Part shown: piece by piece, positions 9,327-18,617 of the stretch
Layout of the letters: every line of letters begins with the position of its first letter
Position numbering within the stretch: position 1 is the first letter of the stretch
Assembly: GCF_014303395.1 (NCBI RefSeq)
Contig: NZ_CP060298.1
Span: 4,483,001 to 4,547,000 of the forward strand
Direction of reading: 5' to 3'
Origin: Nakamurella sp. PAMC28650
Lineage (GTDB): Bacteria > Actinomycetota > Actinomycetes > Mycobacteriales > Nakamurellaceae
Length of the DNA stretch: 64,000 nt
Made by a program: the position numbers and the translations under genes
The notes under the pieces: model-generated
Seen by the model: only the letters and a program-made list of their open reading frames with translations
What the model was told of the DNA's origin: nothing
Database searches by the model: none

Positions 9327-9464
9327 ATGTCCAACGCCTCAGCTTCAATCCTCCGCGGTGTCCGTGTCGGCTTCTCCACCCCCGCCCAGAGCACCGGCCG
9401 CGGAGTTCGCGTTGGCTTTGCGCAGGTCAGCGTTTCCGTCGCCCGCGGCGTCCGCGTCGGCTGA
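9327..9464 (+). CDS. 45-residue cationic peptide with three RGVRVG repeats
   Basis: The ATG follows GAAAGG by 7 bases and the in-frame stop TAA at 9303 shuts off any upstream start. The product begins MSNASAS and carries RGVRVGF at residues 10-16, RGVRVGF at 25-31 and RGVRVG at 40-45, the last ending at the stop. Repeats are 15 residues apart. Their codons differ only at third positions (GGT/GGA/GGC, GTC/GTT/GTC, CGT/CGC/CGC), the pattern expected if the peptide is under selection. There are six Arg and no acidic residue. No signal peptide or known family is recognised. It sits convergent to the HNH gene in otherwise empty DNA. Possible roles are a multi-core modified-peptide precursor, an antimicrobial or toxic peptide, or a nucleic-acid-binding peptide. 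Confidence 0.65.
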   Translation: MSNASASILRGVRVGFSTPAQSTGRGVRVGFAQVSVSVARGVRVG

Positions 9465-9565
9465 TTTCGTCCCGGGCCGACGCGTTCGAGTGAGAACGGA
9501 CCAAAATCCAACACGCCGAGCGCTATGTCACGTCACGGGCGTTTCGTCACGCTCCGAAGCCAACT

Positions 9566-10096
9566 TCACGCCGCAGAGCCAAGCCAGGGGTGCCACTCCG
9601 GATCGGCCTCCTCGGAGAGCCACAGCCGGCCGGAACCAATTCGCTTCGGGCTCGTGGGGGCGAAGGGAAGGACCCAGCCGAGCTCCGACAGGAGACGGTC
9701 TGCCTTCCTGGCATTGCATTTCGTGCAGCAGGCCACGCAATTCTCCCAGGAATGGGATCCGCCCCGACTACGGGGAACGACATGATCAATTGTGTCTCCG
9801 GAACTGCGGCAGTACGCACATCTACGGCGATCTCGCCGAAGGACGCCCGCTCTGGTGATCGCTGCCGTCGGGGCGTAGGGCACGCGGACGAACCGGTTGA
9901 GTCGAAGGACCGCTGGAACGGACAGGCAGAAGGTTGGCGAATGGACCTTTTCGCCTGCGGCACGCTCCACCAGGCACTCGGCCTTGCCCGCCAACATGAG
10001 CACCACCGCTCTGCGTCCGTTCAGGACTGCGAGTGGCTCGTGCGTGGCGTTCAGCAACAGAACTCTGCCCACCCCCGCCGTTACCTGCATCGTCAT
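9566..10096 (-). CDS. HNH endonuclease family protein (Rv2469c-like)
   Basis: 176 residues. The C-terminal half carries an HNH zinc nuclease motif: CAYCRSSGDTIDHVVPRSRGG, then ENCVACCTKCNARKADR, with the two Cys-x2-Cys pairs and catalytic His visible. The N-terminal half (LLLNATHEPLAVLNGRRAV) is typical of the ubiquitous actinobacterial stand-alone HNH protein. Substrate is unknown. The ATG at 10096 follows GGAG by 6 bases. It lies next to glbO, as in mycobacteria, and faces the repeat-peptide ORF. Confidence 0.88.
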   Translation of the reverse strand: MTMQVTAGVGRVLLLNATHEPLAVLNGRRAVVLMLAGKAECLVERAAGEKVHSPTFCLSVPAVLRLNRFVRVPYAPTAAITRAGVLRRDRRRCAYCRSSGDTIDHVVPRSRGGSHSWENCVACCTKCNARKADRLLSELGWVLPFAPTSPKRIGSGRLWLSEEADPEWHPWLGSAA

Positions 10097-10326
10097 CTCG
10101 ATCTCCACCACCCAGCGGGTCAGCGTGCGTCGCAACGGAGCCGGTCGGTGACCGCCTCGCTCCTAGTGAACCTTGCCGGTGGCTGCACAAGCCAGACTTT
10201 TCTTGTGCGGCATTGCGGTGACAGTCGCCACCGACGCATCGAAGCTGCCGGCGGAGGAGGATGCCGGCGCCCCCGATGGACCCGGGGTCGCGGGTGATCG
10301 TTCGATCGGTGGCGGAGAATGAACCC

Positions 10327-10710
10327 GTGACCGCTCCCGATTCCTTCTACGACGAGATCGGTGGCGCGCCCACCTTCGAGGCGATCGTCCACCGGTTCTA
10401 TGCCATCGTCGAACACGATCCGATTCTCCGCCCGCTGTACCCGGAGGAAGATCTCGGACCCGCCGAGATCCGCTTCCGGATGTTCCTGGAGCAGTACTGG
10501 GGTGGGCCGCGGACGTATTCCGACCAACGGGGCCATCCCCGTCTGCGAATGCGGCACGCCCCTTTCACGATCGGCATCGCCGAGCGCGATGCGTGGCTCG
10601 CGGCCATGGCTACCGCGATCGAACCGGCGGAGTTGAGCGCGTCGGCCCATGACCGGCTGTGGGGCTACCTGGTGATGGCGGCCGACAGCATGGTGAACAG
10701 CCTGCATTGA
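10327..10710 (+). CDS. glbO: Group II truncated hemoglobin (trHbO)
   Basis: 127 residues from GTG 10327, which has GGAG 9 bases upstream and reproduces the usual 128-residue GlbO length. It contains the family signature [19 protein letters not shown] and the proximal heme His in LRMRHAPF. Tyr at B10 (HRFYAIV) and at CD1 (RPLYPEED) and Trp at G8 (DRLWGYL) complete the trHbO distal pocket. It binds O2/NO/H2O2 and is linked to aerobic respiration or peroxide chemistry in mycobacteria. It is followed by aglA on the same strand. Confidence 0.95.
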   Translation: MTAPDSFYDEIGGAPTFEAIVHRFYAIVEHDPILRPLYPEEDLGPAEIRFRMFLEQYWGGPRTYSDQRGHPRLRMRHAPFTIGIAERDAWLAAMATAIEPAELSASAHDRLWGYLVMAADSMVNSLH

Positions 10711-10748
10711 TCCGGCCGCGGGCGCCCGGTCGGGGACCAGACCCGGGC

Positions 10749-12446
10749 ATGGCAAACTTCTCAGGCGTGAGCACCGCATCGGGGAAAACACCATGGTGGA
10801 TCGACACTGTCGGGTACCAGATCTACATCCGATCGTTCGCTGATTCCAACGGCGACGGCGTGGGCGATCTGGCCGGCATCACCGATCACCTCGGGTACCT
10901 GGAGCTGCTCGGCATCCGGACGATCTGGATCACACCGTTCTATCCCTCGCCGATGGCCGATGCCGGCTACGACGTCAGCGACCCACGGGACGTCGACCCG
11001 GCCTTCGGCACGTTGGCCGACTTCGACGTCCTGGTCGACAAGGCCCACCTGCGGGGGTTGAAGGTCGTCATCGACCTCGTCCCCAATCACACCTCCTCCG
11101 CGCACCCGTGGTTCCAGGCGGCCCTGACCGCCGGGCCGGGGAGCGCCCAGCGAGACCGCTACCTGTTCCGCGACGGGTCGGGTCCGGCGGGCGAGCGACC
11201 GCCGAACAACTGGGCCTCGATCTTCGGAGGGCCGTCCTGGACCCGGGTTGCCGACGGCCAGTGGTACCTGCACCTTTTCGACGCGGCCCAACCGGACCTG
11301 AACTGGCGCAACGTGGACGTCCGCGAGGACCTGCGCGTGACTCTGAAGTTCTGGTTGGACCGCGGCGTCGACGGCTTCCGGATCGATGTGGCGCACGGCA
11401 TGTCCAAACCCGAGGGCCTGCCCGATGCGCCGGACGGTCACCCGGCCGCCTTCGACCGCGAGGCCTACGACCGGGCGGCCTCGGAGGCGGCCCGGGCCGA
11501 TGACCACGAGCTCGAGGACCTGGCCGGCCAGGACGGTGGCGTGGTCCCGATCTCGCAGGGCGGCAGGGACCCCCGCTTCGACGACGACGGCGTGCACGAG
11601 GTGCATCGGTTCATCCGGGGCGTGGTCGAGGACTACCGGGACCGGATGACGGTCGGCGAGGTCTGGGTCGACGAGGACCGCTTCGCCGCCTACATCCGGC
11701 CCGATGAGCTGCACCAGGCGTTCGCGTTCCCCATTTTGGAGGCCGCCTTCGACGCCAACGAGTACCGCTCGGCCATCACCAGCTCGCTGGCTTCGGCCAG
11801 AGCTGTTGGCTCCCTGCCTGTCTGGACGCTATCCAACCATGACAAGTTCCGCACGGTCACCAGATTCGGCGGTGGGCAGATCGGGTTGGCGCGCGCCAGG
11901 GCCGCCATGCTGATGGAACTGGCGCTACCGGGAGCGGTGTACCTGTACAACGGCGAGGAACTCGGCCTGCCGAGCATCGACATCCCCGACGACGCGCTGC
12001 AGGATCCGACCTGGGTGCGGAGCGGCTTCACCGAGCGGGGCCGTGACAACTGTCGTCTACCCCTCCCGTGGGAGGGACCCGAGGCTCCGTACGGGTTCTC
12101 CACGTCGGTGCGGACCTGGCTACCGGTGCCGCCGGAGTACGCGCCGCTGACGGTCGAGAACCAGCTCGAGGACGCGCATTCGACGTTGAACCTGGTCAGG
12201 ACCGGGCTGGAACTGCGGGCCACGCGGCCCGAGTTCGCCGGTGACGAGATCGAGTGGTACGGAGCACCGGAGAATTGCTTCGCCTTCCGGCGCCGCGACG
12301 GAGGTCTGGTCTGCGTGCTGAACTCCGGCGACACCCCGGTGGTGTTGCCGCCCGGCGACCTGCTGTTGGCATCGGCCGCGCTGGACAGCGACGGGCTGCT
12401 CCCGGGTAGTGCTGCAGCCTGGTTGGTCCCCGCGACTGGCCGGTGA
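10749..12446 (+). CDS. aglA: GH13 alpha-glucosidase
   Basis: Cytosolic alpha-glucosidase or oligosaccharide hydrolase, 565 residues. The (beta/alpha)8 landmarks are present: IDLVPNHTSS, the nucleophile Asp in DGFRIDVAHG (near residue 212), the acid Glu in VGEVWVDED (near 302) and the transition-state Asp in LSNHDKFR (near 364). The start WWIDTVGYQIYIRSFADSNG is standard. ATG 10749 is used, and a GTG at 10767 is possible. It follows glbO by 38 bases, the same order as Rv2470-Rv2471. Confidence 0.92.
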   Translation: MANFSGVSTASGKTPWWIDTVGYQIYIRSFADSNGDGVGDLAGITDHLGYLELLGIRTIWITPFYPSPMADAGYDVSDPRDVDPAFGTLADFDVLVDKAHLRGLKVVIDLVPNHTSSAHPWFQAALTAGPGSAQRDRYLFRDGSGPAGERPPNNWASIFGGPSWTRVADGQWYLHLFDAAQPDLNWRNVDVREDLRVTLKFWLDRGVDGFRIDVAHGMSKPEGLPDAPDGHPAAFDREAYDRAASEAARADDHELEDLAGQDGGVVPISQGGRDPRFDDDGVHEVHRFIRGVVEDYRDRMTVGEVWVDEDRFAAYIRPDELHQAFAFPILEAAFDANEYRSAITSSLASARAVGSLPVWTLSNHDKFRTVTRFGGGQIGLARARAAMLMELALPGAVYLYNGEELGLPSIDIPDDALQDPTWVRSGFTERGRDNCRLPLPWEGPEAPYGFSTSVRTWLPVPPEYAPLTVENQLEDAHSTLNLVRTGLELRATRPEFAGDEIEWYGAPENCFAFRRRDGGLVCVLNSGDTPVVLPPGDLLLASAALDSDGLLPGSAAAWLVPATGR

Positions 12447-12456
12447 CGGGCTGGGA

Positions 12457-13086
12457 CTACAGCAGCAACGGGAGCAGCGAGTGTCTGCGGCGCAGGACCA
12501 CACCGAACCGCGCGTCGATCCTGACCCACGAGTCGGTCGCGCTCACCCTCACCTTCTCACCGGCGGTCGTCGGGGCGAAACCCATGCCGGACAGGGCGAA
12601 CAGCATGCGCAAGGGCACCGAGACGTTCATCCCCGAGCCGGTGACGTTCAGCACCTCGGAATCCAAGAGCGCCGTCGAGGCTCCACCCGCGGGGCCCGGA
12701 TGATCACGCGCCTGCGTGACGCCCTGGTCGGCCAGATCGGCGACCAGCGCGGCCGGGATGTCGTCCACCACCACCCATCCGCCCGGGGGTGGCAGCTGGG
12801 AGCGCCACGAGGCATCGACGACCGGCCCCGGATCGACGTCGCTCCCGGTCGAGACGGCCAGCCCGGACAGCAGATTCCCGGCGTGCACGGTGACGTCGCG
12901 AGGATCCAGCCGGCCCGAGACGGTGCGCGACACAAGGGCATCGAAGGGTGTGGTGGCGAACAACCGCACCGCATCACCGTCGGCGCGCAACCGCACCGGA
13001 CCCGACGGGTCCCACCGGGTGACCCGCCCGGCGAACGCCGCGGCATCGTCACGATCGGCGCGTTCCGCCGGCGTGAACGTGGCCAT
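12457..13086 (-). CDS. Conserved actinobacterial hypothetical (Rv2474c-like)
   Basis: About 209 residues with no recognised catalytic motif. Central segment RLDPRDVTVHAGNLLSGLAV and the end FGVVLRRRHSLLPLLL look conserved among actinobacterial neighbours of the thioesterase gene. The ATG at 13086 shares one base with the thioesterase stop (TGATG), so translation is coupled. Membership in the thioesterase transcript is the only functional clue. Confidence 0.78.
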   Translation of the reverse strand: MATFTPAERADRDDAAAFAGRVTRWDPSGPVRLRADGDAVRLFATTPFDALVSRTVSGRLDPRDVTVHAGNLLSGLAVSTGSDVDPGPVVDASWRSQLPPPGGWVVVDDIPAALVADLADQGVTQARDHPGPAGGASTALLDSEVLNVTGSGMNVSVPLRMLFALSGMGFAPTTAGEKVRVSATDSWVRIDARFGVVLRRRHSLLPLLL

Positions 13087-13511
13087 CAGACCGCCAGGTA
13101 TTCCGTCAGGAACGCGCGTTCTGCCGTGTCCCACCGGCGCGGGCGCCAGTTCACCGGATCGACCGGCACCAACTGGGTGGTCGCCGTGATGGACACCTTG
13201 TCCTCGACGGTCACCACGTAATCGATGGTCGTCGACACGCTCTTCAGCTCGAGGACGCCCATCGAGACCGAGACCTGCTCCCCGAAGGTGATCGACCTCT
13301 TGTAGTGGATGGAAAGACGGGACACCACCATGCCGCCCGTCAGACCCGTCGCTCCGCAGCGGGCGGCCTCGGTGAACAACCAGTCGACCCTGGCCTCCTC
13401 CAGCAACGTCAGGACCCTCGCGTTGTTCACGTGACCGTAGGCGTCCAGATCGGACCAGCGGACCCGCACGTCAGTGGTGTACCGGCGGCCGTGCTGATGG
13501 TTCTTGTGCAC
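13086..13511 (-). CDS. Hotdog-fold acyl-CoA thioesterase (Rv2475c-like)
   Basis: 141 residues of the 4-hydroxybenzoyl-CoA thioesterase type. The signature VRWSDLDAYGHVNNARVLTL holds the catalytic Asp and the HVNN turn. The remainder is a single hotdog domain. It probably hydrolyses an acyl-CoA, with substrate unknown. It is followed with a one-base overlap by the Rv2474c-like gene and preceded by NAD-glutamate dehydrogenase 54 bases upstream. Confidence 0.88.
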   Translation of the reverse strand: MHKNHQHGRRYTTDVRVRWSDLDAYGHVNNARVLTLLEEARVDWLFTEAARCGATGLTGGMVVSRLSIHYKRSITFGEQVSVSMGVLELKSVSTTIDYVVTVEDKVSITATTQLVPVDPVNWRPRRWDTAERAFLTEYLAV

Positions 13512-13565
13512 GCGCTGGCACCTTCCTGATCGGTCTGCGTCGTCCTCGCCATTGTCGCCCGTGAA

Positions 13566-16500
13566 TCAGCGGACCATCGACCGCACTTCGCTGGCGGCGA
13601 CCGACAGCGCCGCGAGATCTCCGGCGCCCGCGGCGGCGATCTGGGCCAGCGTCGTGCGGGCCCTGGCCAGTTTGGCCATGCTCTGGCTCTCCCACGACTC
13701 GATCCTGGCGCTCACCCCGAGCCGGTCGTCCGTACCGGTCAAGACGTCGGCAGTGATCAACCTCATCGAGCGGTACAGGTCGTCGCGCAGTGCCTGGCGG
13801 GCCAGTGCGTGCCACCGGTCACCCCGCTCGAGGCCGGTCACCGCCGACAGGATGCGGTCGAAGTCCAGATGCGCGGAGAGTGTGTAGTACAGCTCGGCCG
13901 TCTCGGCCAGATCGGCCCCGACCTGCATCGCCACGTCGACGATGTCCAGCACGCTGAACGTGTAGAGCGAGTAGGCCACCCGGTTGGCCAGTTCGGCGGG
14001 CGCGCCCAGGGTGATCAGCTCGGCCGCGTCGGACCGGACGTTCTGGTGCTCGACGCCGCGGACGAGTCGCGGCATCCTCGGGGTCAGCTGCGTCACGGCG
14101 GCTGAGTAACGTTCGATCTCGGACGCCACGTCCAGCGGTGCCTCCCGGTGGGTCAGGATCCATCGGGAGGCCCGGTCGAGCAGCCGTCGCGCCTGCAGGA
14201 GCATGGTGTCCTGGCAGGCGGAGGGAATGAGGTTGTCGTGCGCGGCGATGTCCGCCCACAGCTCCGGCAGTCCGAAGACGGCGGTGACGACCGAGTAGGC
14301 CCTGATGGCATCGGTGTACGACGCGGCCATCTCCTCCTGCAGACGAAACGCGTAGGTGATGCCGGCGCCGTTGACCACCTCGTTGACCGTCATGGTGGTG
14401 ACGATCTCCCGGGCCAGCGGATGCGCGGCGATGTCGATGACGCAGTCCTGCGCGGCGGCCCGCAACCCGTGCGGGAAGTAGTTGCCCAGTCGGCGCGCGA
14501 ACGCCGGCTCGTCCGGCAGCTCGTCGGCGAGCATCGCGGCCGACAGGGCCGATTTCACGTACGCGAGCAGCACCGACAGCTCCGGTGAGGTCAACGGCTC
14601 CCCCGCGGCCATCCGGGCGTTGATCTGGTGCTGGTTCGGGAGGAATTCCAGCTCGCGATCGAGCCGCCCGGACGCGACCAGCGAGTCGATCAGGCGGGAG
14701 TGCACCGTCAGCATCGATGGCGCATGGTGTCGCGCCACGCCGAGAACTCGGTTCTGGGCGATGTTGTCGGCCAGGACCAGGTGCCCGACCTCGTCCGTCA
14801 TGGACGCCAGCAGCTCGTCCCGTCCGTCGGCGGTCAGCCGTCCGTCGGCGATCGCGGGTTGCAGCGCGATCTTGATGTTCACCTCGTGATCGGAGGTGTC
14901 GACGCCGGCCGAGTTGTCGATCGCGTCGGTGTTGATCCGCCCGCCTGCCCGGGCGAACTCGATCCGGCCCAGCTGGGTGACGCCGAGGTTGCCGCCCTCC
15001 CCGACCACCCGTGCGCGTAGTTCGGACCCGTTGACGCGCACTGCGTCGTTCGCCTTGTCGCCGGCGGCGGAGTTGACCTCCGTCGATGCCTTGACGTACG
15101 TGCCGATCCCGCCATTCCAGAGCAGATCCACCGGCGCGAGGAGCGCGGCTCTGATCAGCTCCACGGGCGACAACGCCGTGACCCCGGCCTCGATCCACAG
15201 GGCCGCACGCATCTGCTCCGAGATCGGAACGGACTTGGCGCTCCGGGGCCAGACCCCACCGCCGGCCGAGATCAGCTCCGTGTCGTAGTCGGCCCAGGAG
15301 GAGCGCGGCTTGTCGAAGAGCCGCCGCCGTTCGGGGAATCCCTCGGCTGCAACGGGCGTCGGGTCGATGAACACGTGCCGGTGGTCGAATGCCGCGACCA
15401 ATCGGATGTGCTCGGAGAGCAGCATGCCGTTGCCGAACACGTCACCGGACATGTCCCCGATGCCGACGCAGGTGAAATCCTGGGTCTGGGTGTCGATGCC
15501 GATCTCGCGGAAGTGATGCCGGACCGACTCCCAGGCGCCCCGAGCCGTGATGCCCATGGCCTTGTGGTCGTATCCGACGCTGCCGCCGGAGGCGAACGCG
15601 TCGCCGAGCCAGAATCCGTAGTCGGCGGCCACCCCGTTGGCGATGTCGGAGAAGGTCGCCGTGCCCTTGTCCGCGGCGACCACCAGGTACGGGTCGTCCG
15701 CGTCGTGGCGGAACACCAGGTCCGGTGGCACCACGGTCCCGCCGATGCGATTGTCGGTCAGGTCGAGCAGGGCCGCGATGAAGAGTCGGTAGCAGGCGAC
15801 GCCCTCGGCCAGGAGGGAGTCACGGTCGGCCGAGGGGTCGCCGGTCGGCACCGGCTGCTGCTTCAGGACGAATCCGCCCTTGGCCCCGACCGGCACGATG
15901 ACGGCGTTCTTGACCTCCTGCGCCTTGACCAGGCCGAGGATCTCGGTGCGGAAGTCTTCCGGGCGGTCCGACCAGCGCAGTCCACCTCTGGCCACCGCCC
16001 CGAACCGTAGGTGGAGGCCTTCCAGTCGCGGTGAGTAGACCCAGATCTCATGCGCTGGAACGGGTTTCGGAACCCCGGGGATCCGCTGCGGGTTGAGCTT
16101 GAAAGCCATCGTCTGCCGCAGATCACCGGCCGTGTCCGTCCGGTAGACGTTGGTGCGCTGGGTGGCGGTGATCAGACTCAGGTAGGTCCGCAGGATGCGG
16201 TCGGCATCCAGGCTGCTGACGCCGTCCAGCGCGGCGGTGATGCTCGCGATCAGGCGGTCACCTTCGGCCGACCGGGCATCGTGGTCGTCCGGGTGGACGG
16301 CGGGATCGAAGCGGGCCGTGAACAAGGCCGCGAGGTCGGCGGTGATTGTCGGGTTCGCCGTCAGCACCTGCTCCAGATAGCCTTGCGTGTAGGGGATTCC
16401 GATCTGACGAAGGTAGTGGGCGTAGGCCCGCAGGACGGCGACCAGTCGCCACTCGAGACCGGCGACCAGGACGAGCCCGTTGAAACCGTCGACCTCGGAC

Positions 16501-18452
16501 TGGTGGGTCCATACCGCGACGAACGCCTTGGAGAAGCGGTCGCGGACGGCGAGCGGAGCATCGTCCTCCGGTAGCAGCCCGTCCGGGAACCGGAGGCCGA
16601 AATCGTAGATGCGAGAGGGTGTCCCGTCGGTCCGGCGGACCTCGTAGGGACGTTCGTCGATCACCTCGGCGCCCAGGCTCTGCAACACCGGCAGCACCCG
16701 GGACAGCGTGACGGTTCCTCCCGTGAGATATAGCTTGAGACGGCGGTGCTCGGCGTGGTGGTTCGCCGAGCGGGTGAATTGCAGCCCGAGGTCGGCAGGC
16801 CCGGTCAGCGCGTCCAGTTGACGCAGATCGCGGACGGCGTCGTCGACCTGGTAGTCCTCCTTGTAGGCCTCGTCGAACGCCTCGGCGTACCGGGCCAGAG
16901 CCGCTGCGGTGTCGAGTTCCTCGTCACCGCCGACGACCGCGGCCACGAGACGGTCCTCCCACGTGCGGATGGTGGCACGCAGCGATCTGGTGAGGTCCTG
17001 CACGCCGGCCGGGTCGAGCGTGACCGGGTCGGCCCGGTCGGTGGTGACCGTGAAGTGCACCGCCGCCAGCAGCGAGTCGCCGACCCGGGCGGTGTAGCGG
17101 ATACCGTTGCCGTGCAGGGTGTCCATCAGCACCTTCTGCATGGCCAGCCGGGCGTCCGTGGTGTAGCGGTCGCGGGGCAGGTAGACGAGCACCGACGTGA
17201 AGCGGCCGAACGGGTCCGGCTGCAGGTACGCCCGCAGGCGTCGGCGGCTGGAGAGCTGCAGCACCCCGCTCACGGTGTCCAGCACCAGTTCCGGGGATGC
17301 CCAGAACAGTTCGGCACGGGGGTAGGTGGCCAGCAGCTCCATCGCGCGCTGGCCGGTGTAGGAGTCGGGCACCGCGCCGAGGGAGGACAGAACCGTCGCG
17401 ACCGTCTGCCGCAACACCGGTGTGGTGGTGATCTCGGCGTTCAGCGCGCGCGGGGTGAGCACGCCCAGAAACCGGTGCTGGCGGATGATCCGCCCGTCCG
17501 CGCCCAGGATTCGCACCGCCACCGAGAACGGGGGGACCTCACGACTCAGTGCGGTGCCGCTGGAGGTCTGGGTCAGCACCAGATGACCGGACGACGGGTC
17601 CGCGTTCATCCATTCCTCGTCGAAGCCGGCGGCCGAGGCAAGTCCGTCACGCAGGATGCCCAGACCGGTGCCGGGCACCGGATGCAGCAGGTGGTTGTCA
17701 CCCGCTGGTGCCCCCTCGTCGCACCGGTATCCGAGGAAGGTCAGGTTGCCCGCCGTCAGCCAGTAGAGGAAATCGGTGGCCTCCGCGACCTCCTGGGTCG
17801 ATCGCGGCGAGAACGAGGAACGGAGTTCGGCGGCCACCACGGCGGCCGCACCGATGAGGGCCGCAGAGTCGGTGACGACGGCTCTGACCGACTCCAGCGC
17901 CAGGTGCAGGGTCGTCTCGATGGACTCCGCCAGTTCCGCGTCGGAAAGCCGGTCGATCAGGATGTGCACCCAGGATTCGCGGAGGCAGTCCTGCGGATCG
18001 AGGCCGCGACGCGACTCCCCCGCCACCTCCAGCAGAGCACCGGACGCGTCACGACGGACGGCGAGGATCGGGTGGAGGACCCGGTGGACGGTGACCCCGG
18101 TCGCGGTGATGGCACTGACCACCGACTCGACGACGTAGGGCATGTCGTCGTTGACGATGTCGATGACGGTCGAGGTGGCCGACCAGCCGCCGGCGCCCTC
18201 CGCACCGACCCCCGGGTTGAAGATCCGGATGGCGGCGTGGCCGGAGCTCCGTTGCTGGGCGACCTTCAGGTGACTGTCGACCACGCTCAGGACGTCCTGC
18301 GGGTCGCGCGGGCGATCTTCCTCGGGGACGTGGGTGAAGTAGGCCTGGATCAACGCGGCCGTGTCCGGACGGAGCAGACAGGCCTGGTCGACCGAGCTCA
18401 TCCCACCCCCGTCCGCGGTCAGCGTTGCCGAGGTCTGGTCCGTCTGAGTCAT
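13566..18452 (-). CDS. gdh: NAD-dependent glutamate dehydrogenase, 180-kDa class
   Basis: Oxidatively deaminates glutamate to 2-oxoglutarate with NAD+. About 1,628 residues, matching the large actinobacterial enzymes (Rv2476c class). The catalytic domain near residues 770-1200 shows KLNPQRIPGVPKPVPAHEIW, GGLRWSDRPEDFRTEILGLV, the NAD-site stretch GIGDMSGDVFGNGMLLSEH and LLWNGGIGTYVKAS. ACT-like regulatory regions precede it and a long helical tail follows. ATG 18452 (MTQTDQTS) has GGAG just upstream; GTG 18461 is possible. In actinobacteria the enzyme is controlled by GarA. Confidence 0.95.
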   Translation of the reverse strand: MTQTDQTSATLTADGGGMSSVDQACLLRPDTAALIQAYFTHVPEEDRPRDPQDVLSVVDSHLKVAQQRSSGHAAIRIFNPGVGAEGAGGWSATSTVIDIVNDDMPYVVESVVSAITATGVTVHRVLHPILAVRRDASGALLEVAGESRRGLDPQDCLRESWVHILIDRLSDAELAESIETTLHLALESVRAVVTDSAALIGAAAVVAAELRSSFSPRSTQEVAEATDFLYWLTAGNLTFLGYRCDEGAPAGDNHLLHPVPGTGLGILRDGLASAAGFDEEWMNADPSSGHLVLTQTSSGTALSREVPPFSVAVRILGADGRIIRQHRFLGVLTPRALNAEITTTPVLRQTVATVLSSLGAVPDSYTGQRAMELLATYPRAELFWASPELVLDTVSGVLQLSSRRRLRAYLQPDPFGRFTSVLVYLPRDRYTTDARLAMQKVLMDTLHGNGIRYTARVGDSLLAAVHFTVTTDRADPVTLDPAGVQDLTRSLRATIRTWEDRLVAAVVGGDEELDTAAALARYAEAFDEAYKEDYQVDDAVRDLRQLDALTGPADLGLQFTRSANHHAEHRRLKLYLTGGTVTLSRVLPVLQSLGAEVIDERPYEVRRTDGTPSRIYDFGLRFPDGLLPEDDAPLAVRDRFSKAFVAVWTHQSEVDGFNGLVLVAGLEWRLVAVLRAYAHYLRQIGIPYTQGYLEQVLTANPTITADLAALFTARFDPAVHPDDHDARSAEGDRLIASITAALDGVSSLDADRILRTYLSLITATQRTNVYRTDTAGDLRQTMAFKLNPQRIPGVPKPVPAHEIWVYSPRLEGLHLRFGAVARGGLRWSDRPEDFRTEILGLVKAQEVKNAVIVPVGAKGGFVLKQQPVPTGDPSADRDSLLAEGVACYRLFIAALLDLTDNRIGGTVVPPDLVFRHDADDPYLVVAADKGTATFSDIANGVAADYGFWLGDAFASGGSVGYDHKAMGITARGAWESVRHHFREIGIDTQTQDFTCVGIGDMSGDVFGNGMLLSEHIRLVAAFDHRHVFIDPTPVAAEGFPERRRLFDKPRSSWADYDTELISAGGGVWPRSAKSVPISEQMRAALWIEAGVTALSPVELIRAALLAPVDLLWNGGIGTYVKASTEVNSAAGDKANDAVRVNGSELRARVVGEGGNLGVTQLGRIEFARAGGRINTDAIDNSAGVDTSDHEVNIKIALQPAIADGRLTADGRDELLASMTDEVGHLVLADNIAQNRVLGVARHHAPSMLTVHSRLIDSLVASGRLDRELEFLPNQHQINARMAAGEPLTSPELSVLLAYVKSALSAAMLADELPDEPAFARRLGNYFPHGLRAAAQDCVIDIAAHPLAREIVTTMTVNEVVNGAGITYAFRLQEEMAASYTDAIRAYSVVTAVFGLPELWADIAAHDNLIPSACQDTMLLQARRLLDRASRWILTHREAPLDVASEIERYSAAVTQLTPRMPRLVRGVEHQNVRSDAAELITLGAPAELANRVAYSLYTFSVLDIVDVAMQVGADLAETAELYYTLSAHLDFDRILSAVTGLERGDRWHALARQALRDDLYRSMRLITADVLTGTDDRLGVSARIESWESQSMAKLARARTTLAQIAAAGAGDLAALSVAASEVRSMVR

Positions 18453-18565
18453 CGACTCCACTTTCTGCTGTCGGTGGCGCCTTTGCCACCAACGAGCCTA
18501 ACCCTGCTGGTCGGGGTCGCGGGGCACCGCCGGAACGGTACCGGTCGCGCACCCGGAGAGCCAGC

Positions 18566-18617
18566 GCTCTCGGGTCAGCTCTCGGGTCAGCTCTCGCGGG
18601 TCAGCTCTCGCGGGTCA
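18566..18617. repeat. 12/14-bp tandem repeats over the ettA stop codon
   Basis: Four consecutive units: GCTCTCGGGTCA twice (12 bp), then GCTCTCGCGGGTCA twice (14 bp, with an added CG). On the coding strand each unit reads TGACCC(GC)GAGAGC and contains a TGA. The third unit supplies the actual ettA stop (18601-18603) and the fourth encodes the last residues TRES. Confidence 0.85.

Noticed and set aside
9281-9514. Antisense ORF of the repeat peptide, with three PTRTPR repeats
   Set aside because: Third positions of the two strands coincide here, so the same differences are also synonymous in this frame. It lacks a ribosome site and starts at TTG, and its repeats lie inside non-repetitive sequence without a sensible end. 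The plus-strand ORF has the better start, stop and repeat placement, though this alternative cannot be fully excluded.
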